Assembly: GCA_013002925.1 (NCBI GenBank)
Contig: JABDLQ010000415.1
Span: forward strand, 1 to 6,003
Direction: 5' to 3'
Origin: Gammaproteobacteria bacterium
GTDB taxonomy: Bacteria; Pseudomonadota; Gammaproteobacteria; Steroidobacterales; SZUA-146
Length of the DNA: 6,003 nucleotides
Shown here: piece by piece, positions 1-5,563 of the stretch
How positions within the stretch are numbered: position 1 is the first letter of the stretch
Layout: every line of letters starts with the position of its first letter
Program-made: the position numbers and the translations under genes
The notes under the pieces: model-generated
Seen by the model: only the letters and a program-made list of their open reading frames with translations
Database searches by the model: none
What the model was told of the DNA's origin: nothing

Positions 1-464
1 GAAGAATTGAATGCATGACGGCGACCCACAAACACCTCACCGGGAAACAGGTTGTAACCGACGGAAAAATTGTAGTAAGTAAACTCCCTTTCACTGTTGG
101 TCAACAAATCGACTGCGCCACTTAGAATCTCATAACTTGTGCGACCCGCTTCTGTTTTACCGTAAGTGGCTTCGAGAAATATGTCTTCACTTGCATGAAA
201 TGCCGCGCGTAAACCAACGACCGTATCGCTGCCAAAATCCTCAATACTCATCATGCCTGCATACAGGCCAACCTCGAAATTCTCTGAGTCGATTTTTGGT
301 ACACGAATATCGCGACGCTCAACCGCCGGGTCAATAACTGGCGGCGGCGGTTCAACCGCACTTTCAATGGCGCTTTGCTGCAGCATGGCACAACCACTCG
401 TGATCGCCAGCAGTGCGACAGGCAACAGCCGCTTTAAAAGAAGAAAGAAAATCCGACTCTCCAT
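1..464 (-). CDS. Outer-membrane beta-barrel domain lipoprotein (3' end outside window)
   Basis: Partial gene: 154 residues are visible and the frame is open to the left edge. The N-terminus (MESRIFFLLLKRLLPVALLA) is a signal peptide ending in ITSGC, with Cys25 as probable lipidation site; Thr at -3 is not ideal for a lipobox, so lipidation is likely rather than certain. A Pro-rich linker (about 37-45) leads to alternating-pattern segments from about residue 57 (FEVGLYAGMMSIEDFGSD, then FLEATYGKTEAG and YYNFSVGYNLFPGEVFVG). This pattern fits the small outer-membrane beta-barrel domain family found in myxobacteria and gammaproteobacteria (recalled as TIGR04565). The ATG at 464 is chosen because AGAGG (472-476) lies 7 bases upstream. 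The start overlaps the preceding gene by 31 bases in another frame, suggesting translational coupling. The barrel resembles that of the preceding protein. The role is unknown; a structural or porin-like outer-membrane partner of the haem lipoprotein is inferred. Confidence 0.8.
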   Translation of the reverse strand, partial: MESRIFFLLLKRLLPVALLAITSGCAMLQQSAIESAVEPPPPVIDPAVERRDIRVPKIDSENFEVGLYAGMMSIEDFGSDTVVGLRAAFHASEDIFLEATYGKTEAGRTSYEILSGAVDLLTNSEREFTYYNFSVGYNLFPGEVFVGRRHAFNS

Positions 465-1189
465 TCATCTACCTCTTGATTGTCATCGCGGCTGGTGAAC
501 GCCACGTAGCTCTTGTATTCAGCACGCAACAGCAAGCGCCGCGCCGCGTATACACGTAATCCGCCACCTGCATAAGCGACTTGGTCAGTGCGGTCTTCTG
601 TTTCGACGAGCGTAGCGTTAGGTGACGTTCGAATCACGCCGGTGCCAAGTACAAAGAAAGGTGTAAGTCGCTGCGCCGGAAAAAACTGATGACTAAGCGA
701 CGCAGACGCAACAAAATTATCTGAAAAACTGCCAATGCCCTGACCAACATTGAGTTCCACCGAAAGGTGGGGTGACAAACTGTAGGCGGCGTAGACAGAA
801 ATGAGATCGGCTCCGCCAAAGTCACCGCTCATAAAACCCATTTCCCAGCGCCTTTGAGAATAACTGTCAAAATGTGAATACTCCGCGCGTATGGCGCGAC
901 CTTCCAGGTCCAGCGTTTTTTCAAGCTGATGCCGTTCCACCCAACCCTTGGTCCCTCTGTGAGACTGAATTTCAAACCAATCCGTACGTCTTCGTATCAC
1001 GGTAACCGTTTCGCCACTTTCAATTACATGAAACATCGGGTAGCCGCGTCCGGGGCCTGTACGCATTTCGATAAACGGGTCTTCGATTTGCACGACTACT
1101 GGCGATGCGGTCACGACATTGACGGGCAGTAGTGCGATCGACAGCACAAGCAGCGCCCTTAAGTTTGTAAATGTCAGTGGCATTGGCAT
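434..1189 (-). CDS. SH3-domain protein with C-terminal outer-membrane beta-barrel
   Basis: 251 residues, complete. Residues 1 to about 28 form a signal peptide (hydrophobic LRALLVLSIALLPVNVV, probable cleavage near TAS), with no lipobox Cys. Residues about 31-92 look like a bacterial SH3 (SH3_3) domain: VVVQIEDPFIEMRTGPGRGY, then GETVTVIRRRTDWFEIQ and GTKGWVERHQLE. Such domains often bind peptidoglycan or peptides in the periplasm. Residues about 101-251 show amphipathic beta-strands and end in GFSFFF; a C-terminal Phe after alternating aromatic residues is the usual signal for barrel insertion by the BAM machinery. The barrel is about 150 residues, suggesting eight strands. The ATG at 1189 directly follows the TAG of the preceding gene. 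AGGA (1194-1197) lies 4 bases from this ATG and 10 from an in-frame ATG at 1183, so the true start may be two codons later. The function is not known; linking the outer membrane to peptidoglycan beside the haem lipoprotein is inference. Confidence 0.85.
   Translation of the reverse strand: MPMPLTFTNLRALLVLSIALLPVNVVTASPVVVQIEDPFIEMRTGPGRGYPMFHVIESGETVTVIRRRTDWFEIQSHRGTKGWVERHQLEKTLDLEGRAIRAEYSHFDSYSQRRWEMGFMSGDFGGADLISVYAAYSLSPHLSVELNVGQGIGSFSDNFVASASLSHQFFPAQRLTPFFVLGTGVIRTSPNATLVETEDRTDQVAYAGGGLRVYAARRLLLRAEYKSYVAFTSRDDNQEVDEWRVGFSFFF
472..476 (-). promoter_or_regulatory. Ribosome binding site (AGAGG) of the partial barrel gene
   Basis: On the minus strand AGAGG ends 7 bases before the ATG at 464. 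It lies inside the coding sequence of the preceding gene. It decides the start: an ATG four bases upstream (468) opens only a short out-of-frame reading. Confidence 0.6.
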
Positions 1190-3808
1190 CTAGTCCTGAG
1201 GTACTGCAAACGGGTCATTGAAATATTGCGCGCCAATATCCAGCCACTCACTGAGAAGTTTAAGCTCGGCCGGACTCAGGTATCCTTCATGCGTGCCGTC
1301 CAGAAAGGGTGCAAAAAAAGCACCGGAGCTTAGCGCGCCATTGGCACTCATGGAGCGACTGACATTAACGGGTGCAAACACCGGCTCGCCCGTGTCTGCG
1401 TCGATCCCGACGATGACCAGCCGCTCCTGCAGCGCGCCCATGTCAAGTTCAAGCTCGGTATCGTTAAACAGCAGCTCGCGGTAGCTCTTGAACTGATTGG
1501 CGTTTTGATCTGATCGTCCATCGCTTAAATCGAGTTGCGCGGCGGGCACTTGCGCTACGCCGTCGGCATCAACGATGTTATGACAGCTGGTACAGGTATG
1601 ATCCTCAAGAACAGTGACGCCATCAGCATCCAGAGTCTGACGTGGCAGCACCCACAGCGGATGAATATGCTGTTCGTAGTGAATGACAATGCGACAGTGA
1701 CTTTGCCATTCGCTGGTGCAGGCTGTTGATACCGGTTGTGCGGTTTGCAGATCTGCATAGCGCCAGCTAAACGGGCCATCTTTGCTGCGCCCTGCTGCAT
1801 TTTCATCGGTCCAGACATCAGTAAAGACAATATCGGCAGTTGGGTTCAAAGCATCGCAGTCCGTAGCACAGCTGATTCGTGTCCGCGCCTCGGCCATGGT
1901 CTCGCCAAAGTCCGCGAACAATGCCGGATCGGTGTTAGGAAACGGCAGGCTGGTTGTCAATGCACCCGGATTTATGGAGTCAAATGCACTGGATCTGCCA
2001 TGAGATAATCCACTGCCCGCATCATGGCAGCCGTTGCATTTGACTTCTTCACCCGGACGGACGGTAATCCAGGCCTGATGACGTCCGAATATGCGTTTAC
2101 CGTCACCATTTAATACGCTAATTGCCAGTGCCGTATCCGCAGGTACTTTTACGCGCACCGACCCATCCGGCTCAATCGGTGCGTAGCCAATAATTTCTCG
2201 CATACCCTGGTTACGATTTCGTCCAAACCCGAATCCCGGAACATCAATAACGTCATCATCAGGCAACGACACACCTTTTATGATCCGCACAAAACGCGCC
2301 GGTCGCTGACTGGCGGTGAATTGCGCGGGATCCGCCAGTGCCGCGATGCCGGGGCCCGAGAAATCTTCACCGGCAAAATCATATACGCTGCGAATATTCA
2401 GTACTCCAACGCCGGCTCCAGCCATTTGTGCATCCAGTTCTGCGCCCGGCTGCTGATCAAACCGTATCTGCGGCAATGGCTGCGGTTGTGCGGCCACGAC
2501 ATCGGTATACATAAAACCCTCAATCGGGGCGACCACCGGCAATTGGGTATCGGTGGTCATATCGTAGACCCAGATACCGTATAGCGGCGCAGCTTCCTGC
2601 GCACCAGGCTGACTGAGAAGATCTGCTGTGCACGGTAATACCTGGTCAGCGACTTGCACCCGACAGGCCGACCAACTTACAAATAATCGGTTGGTGCCAT
2701 CCCACAGGGGATAAAAACTACTGTATCTGCCACCGGTAGAAATAAGCGCGTCAGTGCGTACTTCATTGGCAGTAGCGGGCAGCTGTGCAGGCGCTGGCAT
2801 GCCTGCGCCACTGACCAATGTCTGTTCATTTTCAACAAAGTTGACGGTGTCGATAACGACGATCTGACCACCAAGGTTTGCCGCTTCAAACGGTTGTAGC
2901 AGCACCGCTACCCGGCCATCCGGCATTTCCCTGGCACGCAAAAAATGCACATCGGTCGAATCGCTTCCGGTGTCGCTGCTGTTAGCACCGTATAACAGCT
3001 CGATTTCCGTACCATCAGGGTTTGCCTGGTACAAGCCAATGGCATTATTGCCGCCTTTGGCACCCCAGCGACTGAACAGCACTTTACCGTCGCCTGCAAC
3101 TGCCGGGTACAGATCATGACTCTGGTTAAACGACACCTGGCGAATATCCGTACCGTCTGCGTTCATCACATGCAAAACAAACGCCTCGGTGTTTTCATTC
3201 TCATCCAGCGCTGCATACTGTGGCTTACCTTCATCGAGCAAGATTGCGCGGGATTTGCGCTGACGCGTGGATGCAAAAATAATCCGACCGTCCGGTAAAT
3301 ACGCAGGGGCCACATCGTGCCCGTCTGCCGCGTTGATTTGTGATGCGATAATGCGTCGCAATGTAGTCGTTGTCAGGTCGTATTCCCAGATGTTCCACGT
3401 CGGCTGATCCTGCTCATCAACATCATCCAGCGGTGCCTCGCGTAAAGCAAAAACAAGCTTCGTTCCTTCTGCATTGACAGACAGATCTTTAACATCACCA
3501 ACACCCTGTGTAATTTCACCGCTTATGTTGGTTTCCAGTGCGGTTGGTGAAGCGCGTTCACGCACATAAACATCCGCACCCGCGTTAAAAGTCACGGGTT
3601 CCCTGACGTCGTTACCAGTCAACATTTGATTGTCATCAAGCGGAATCGGGCGTTTGATATAAGCGATAGGCACATCAACGACAACAGGATCCGGATCCTG
3701 GCCATCAGCAAAGCCAACGCTACCACCGGGTGATCCCTGACCACAGGAACTCGCAAAAGTCATTGCAATGACAATCAAGCAAATTTTTGCGGAACAGTTT
3801 TGCATCAC
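1190..3808 (-). CDS. HzsA-related di-haem c lipoprotein with PD40/TolB-like propeller
   Basis: 872 residues. The signal peptide (ICLIVIAMTFASSC) puts a lipidated Cys at 22, so the protein is probably a membrane-anchored lipoprotein. PIAYIKRPIP (47-56) begins the mature domain and, from memory, recurs in HzsA-related proteins. Residues about 105-330 contain PD40/TolB-type propeller blades (for example APAYLPDGRIIFASTR at 167-182 and MNADGTDIRQVSF at 215-227). Two haem c sites follow: CNGCH at 591-595 and CTSCH at 739-743. Other cysteines (382, 393, 647, 651, 697, 705) may form disulfides. HYEQHIHPLW at 710-719, before the second haem, resembles the helix that precedes cytochrome sites in related proteins. 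The start is GTG at 3808 or ATG at 3805. The only purine-rich match, AGG at 3821-3823, is 12 or 15 bases away, so initiation looks weak. It is the first gene of the three-gene minus operon. The family is recognised by architecture; substrate and activity are unknown, and hydrazine synthesis is not supported. Confidence 0.85.
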   Translation of the reverse strand: MMQNCSAKICLIVIAMTFASSCGQGSPGGSVGFADGQDPDPVVVDVPIAYIKRPIPLDDNQMLTGNDVREPVTFNAGADVYVRERASPTALETNISGEITQGVGDVKDLSVNAEGTKLVFALREAPLDDVDEQDQPTWNIWEYDLTTTTLRRIIASQINAADGHDVAPAYLPDGRIIFASTRQRKSRAILLDEGKPQYAALDENENTEAFVLHVMNADGTDIRQVSFNQSHDLYPAVAGDGKVLFSRWGAKGGNNAIGLYQANPDGTEIELLYGANSSDTGSDSTDVHFLRAREMPDGRVAVLLQPFEAANLGGQIVVIDTVNFVENEQTLVSGAGMPAPAQLPATANEVRTDALISTGGRYSSFYPLWDGTNRLFVSWSACRVQVADQVLPCTADLLSQPGAQEAAPLYGIWVYDMTTDTQLPVVAPIEGFMYTDVVAAQPQPLPQIRFDQQPGAELDAQMAGAGVGVLNIRSVYDFAGEDFSGPGIAALADPAQFTASQRPARFVRIIKGVSLPDDDVIDVPGFGFGRNRNQGMREIIGYAPIEPDGSVRVKVPADTALAISVLNGDGKRIFGRHQAWITVRPGEEVKCNGCHDAGSGLSHGRSSAFDSINPGALTTSLPFPNTDPALFADFGETMAEARTRISCATDCDALNPTADIVFTDVWTDENAAGRSKDGPFSWRYADLQTAQPVSTACTSEWQSHCRIVIHYEQHIHPLWVLPRQTLDADGVTVLEDHTCTSCHNIVDADGVAQVPAAQLDLSDGRSDQNANQFKSYRELLFNDTELELDMGALQERLVIVGIDADTGEPVFAPVNVSRSMSANGALSSGAFFAPFLDGTHEGYLSPAELKLLSEWLDIGAQYFNDPFAVPQD

Positions 3809-3931
3809 AAAATTTTTGTACCTGTAAATAATCCTGTGCCGTTATGCAAACTGCACACTGCAATATTTAACAACACGTCGCTTTTGAAACCGCTGGGCAA
3901 TCGCCTTTGAACTCCGCCAAAGAAAGGTAAT

Positions 3932-3960
3932 ATTGCATAATGCGTTGCAATGCTCATCAA
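3932..3960 (-). promoter_or_regulatory. Possible promoter of the haem lipoprotein operon
   Basis: On the minus strand TTGATG (3960 down to 3955) is followed after 17 bases by TGCAAT (3937 down to 3932). Each hexamer matches the sigma70 consensus at four of six positions. Transcription would begin near 3925, leaving a leader of about 117 bases. The Crp-type site would then be centred about 133 bases upstream, too far for simple class I or II activation. This is only a weak candidate. Confidence 0.2.
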
Positions 3961-4050
3961 AACCCTGAGACTTCGAAAAACCCTGCATATTAAGGCTAAA
4001 ACAATAACGACGCATAACCTCAACATCATGGACCAGTCAATTTTTCAGTC

Positions 4051-4066
4051 TGTGAAATCGATCACA
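4051..4066. promoter_or_regulatory. Crp/Vfr-type binding site TGTGA-N6-TCACA
   Basis: TGTGAAATCGATCACA has two perfect TGTGA/TCACA half-sites separated by six bases, the recognition pattern of cAMP receptor protein in gammaproteobacteria. It lies between the two divergent clusters. Rightward, GATATT at 4088-4093 could be a -10 element giving a start near 4100, which places the site centre at -41.5, the class II activator position. Leftward, TATTGT (complement of 4001-4006) could be a -10 element placing the site near -64. The site suggests carbon- or energy-status control of one or both arms; which direction is regulated cannot be decided from sequence. Confidence 0.65.
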
Positions 4067-4086
4067 TATTTTCGTTGCATCGCCAT

Positions 4087-4102
4087 TGATATTGCACTAT
4101 CA
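4087..4102. repeat. Inverted repeat TGATA-N6-TATCA
   Basis: TGATATTGCACTATCA has perfect 5-base arms around a 6-base centre, the same geometry as the Crp-type site whose centre lies 36 bases to the left. It would cover the candidate rightward -10 element (4088-4093), so it could be an operator. It could also be chance in AT-rich DNA. Confidence 0.35.
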
Positions 4103-4190
4103 GCAACTTGTACATGCACGCGCTTTAACATCACAAACTGAACACAAGATTATGGTTTGTGAGCATACTGAAAATTGCATACTCAACAAT

Positions 4191-4208
4191 TGTCGCACTT
4201 AGGCGACA
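4191..4208. repeat. 18-base inverted repeat TGTCGC-N6-GCGACA
   Basis: Perfect 6-base arms flank ACTTAG. The repeat ends 25 bases before the TATACT -10 candidate at 4234, where an activator or repressor could bind. It could form a short hairpin, but no T-run follows, so it is not a terminator. Its role is unknown. Confidence 0.35.
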
Positions 4209-4239
4209 TGTGCATCTTCAAAATTTTGTGGCATATACT
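4209..4239 (+). promoter_or_regulatory. Possible promoter of the rightward cytochrome genes
   Basis: TATACT at 4234-4239 matches the -10 consensus at five of six positions. The best upstream hexamer is poor: TGTGCA at 4209-4214 with a 19-base spacer. A start near 4246 would leave a leader of about 118 bases before the ATG at 4364. The weak -35 suggests a need for an activator, possibly acting at the neighbouring inverted repeat. Confidence 0.35.
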
Positions 4240-4353
4240 CGCTACAACTTCGGCCGGCAATTTTTTCTTGTGTTAGTTGCGTCATTACCCTGACGACATG
4301 GATCCCGCAACTTTGAGAGTCTCCCGGCAGAAGAATTTTTTTAACTGTGAATT

Positions 4354-4357
4354 GAGG
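4354..4357 (+). promoter_or_regulatory. Ribosome binding site (GAGG) that sets the cytochrome start
   Basis: GAGG lies 6 bases before the ATG at 4364. It favours that start over the upstream in-frame TTG at 4277, which has no such site, and over the downstream ATG at 4400. Confidence 0.65.
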
Positions 4358-4363
4358 ACAGGA

Positions 4364-5560
4364 ATGTCACATTTGCCCACACAGGTCTTATGCAACCCGA
4401 TGCAACGGCAGGCACACCTGAAACCCCTCGCGATCAGTTTGATGTTTGCCGTACTGACACAGGCGGCATTGGCAGACGAACGTGAACAGGCTAAACGCTT
4501 GCATGACCGACTTGCTGGAGTCCCGGCTACCGAAACAACCCTTACCAGCATGGCTGCAGACATTGGTGCTGGCGCTGCAATTGACGCCGCATTTACCGCG
4601 ATGGAAGACCCGGCGTTTTACGCGGTTACTTTAAAGAATTTTGCCGCGCCATGGACAAACCGTGACCAAACTGTATTTGTTCCACTGAACGATTACATTG
4701 CCACAGTGGTTGGCATGATCAGGGATGATGTACCGTTTGACGGGGTTCTGTCTGCTGATGTGCTGTACGTTGGCGATGCCTCTTTGGGCCTGCCGCCATA
4801 CTCGATGAACAATAACGACCACTACCAGCAAATCGAAGACCGTCACATCGATCTTAAAAACAACCTGGTACGCACGACACAAAGTGCGGTGACGGATTTA
4901 CCGGCTGAAGCAACAGCAGGAGTCATGACGACGCGGGCTGCGTCAGAGGCGTTTTTTGTTGATGGCACTAATCGTGCAATGTTCCGCTTTACATTACTGA
5001 ACCACTTGTGTCATGACCTTGAACAGGTAAAGGACGGCACCCGTTCCCCTGATCGCATTCGTCAGGATGTTTCACGAAGCCCCGGGGGTGACAGTCGTAT
5101 TTTTCTGAACAATTGTATTGCGTGTCACAGCGGCATGGATCCATTGGCACAGGCCTTTGCCTATTATGACTTCGACAAGAGTAACGGTCGCCTTGTGTAT
5201 ACCGCCGGGGAGGTCCAGCCAAAATACCATATCAACGCCACAAATTTTTCACCCGGTTTTATTACTCCCGATGATCAGTGGAAAAATTACTGGCGTAGCG
5301 GGCAGAACAGTGTACTGGGCTGGGACACTTCCCTGCCTGCAGGCGGCAACGGCGCCAAGAGTCTCGGGCAGGAGCTGGCCGCCAGTGATGCCTTTGCGCA
5401 GTGCCAGGTGAAAAAAGTGTTTAGAAATGTTTGTTTTCGTGAGCCCTCGGATAGTGCTGACCGTGCCCGGATTGATTCAATGGTAGCCTCTTTGCGCGCC
5501 AACAATTACAGCCTTAAACAGGTGTTTGCAGAATCTGCTGTTTATTGCATGGGGGATTAG
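4364..5560 (+). CDS. Secreted mono-haem c protein, DUF1588/DUF1585-like
   Basis: 398 residues from the ATG at 4364. A long polar N-terminus precedes a hydrophobic stretch (LAISLMFAVLTQAALA) with likely cleavage after Ala37, before DEREQ. An ATG at 4400 would give a more compact signal peptide but has a poor ribosome site. Residues about 105-138 (FVPLNDYIATVVGMIRDD, then LSADVLYVGD) resemble the DUF1592-type segment. AFFVDGTNRAMFRF (196-209) precedes the single haem site CIACH at 251-255, followed by SGMDPLAQAFAYYDFD, close to the DUF1588 pattern CxxCHxxxDPxG...FD. The C-terminus, with Cys347, Cys357 and Cys395, recalls DUF1585. It is much shorter than the planctomycete proteins with these domains as I recall them, as if reduced to the C-terminal half. 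The Met in SGMDP is a possible distal haem ligand. It is probably periplasmic and in an operon with the next gene, three bases away. An electron-transfer role is inferred; the partner is unknown. Confidence 0.8.
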   Translation: MSHLPTQVLCNPMQRQAHLKPLAISLMFAVLTQAALADEREQAKRLHDRLAGVPATETTLTSMAADIGAGAAIDAAFTAMEDPAFYAVTLKNFAAPWTNRDQTVFVPLNDYIATVVGMIRDDVPFDGVLSADVLYVGDASLGLPPYSMNNNDHYQQIEDRHIDLKNNLVRTTQSAVTDLPAEATAGVMTTRAASEAFFVDGTNRAMFRFTLLNHLCHDLEQVKDGTRSPDRIRQDVSRSPGGDSRIFLNNCIACHSGMDPLAQAFAYYDFDKSNGRLVYTAGEVQPKYHINATNFSPGFITPDDQWKNYWRSGQNSVLGWDTSLPAGGNGAKSLGQELAASDAFAQCQVKKVFRNVCFREPSDSADRARIDSMVASLRANNYSLKQVFAESAVYCMGD

Positions 5561-5563
5561 CAG

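Larger units (their letters stand above)
3809..4363. other. Divergent intergenic control region
   Basis: About 555 bases between two outward-reading gene clusters. It is more AT-rich than the genes. It contains a Crp-type palindrome, a second 5-6-5 inverted repeat, an 18-base inverted repeat, candidate promoters for both directions and at least seven TTGCA/TGCAA words. Short open frames occur on both strands but none has convincing codon use or a good ribosome site. No tRNA-like or other RNA gene structure was noticed. Confidence 0.75.

Noticed and set aside
1555..1830. Open frames antisense or in other frames within the haem lipoprotein gene
   Set aside because: They overlap the strongly supported reading frame carrying the haem motifs and show no family features of their own.
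1190..3808. Calling this gene hzsA (hydrazine synthase)
   Set aside because: Only the architecture is shared; the recalled haem-ligand tyrosine is absent, haem spacing differs and no HzsB/HzsC genes are seen.
3805..4029. Minus-strand 74-codon open frame just ahead of the haem lipoprotein, with a hydrophobic N-terminus and its TGA overlapping the ATG at 3805 (TGATG)
   Set aside because: Coupling geometry is attractive, but codon use is poor (several AGG, ATA and CGA), there is no good ribosome site, the protein looks like no known family, and it covers the likely leader. A conserved frame in relatives would revive it.
3950..4141. Plus-strand 63-codon open frame in the control region
   Set aside because: It runs across the Crp-type site and candidate promoter elements, has no good ribosome site, and its translation looks like random AT-rich sequence.
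4249..4268. GC-rich CGGCCGG followed by a T-run, suggesting a terminator
   Set aside because: CGGCCG is a loop-less palindrome that cannot make a stable hairpin, and there is no upstream plus-strand gene to terminate.
4277..4363. N-terminal extension of the cytochrome gene from a TTG at 4277
   Set aside because: TTG start without ribosome site; the extension would push the signal peptide about 50 residues inward, whereas ATG 4364 has GAGG at ideal distance.
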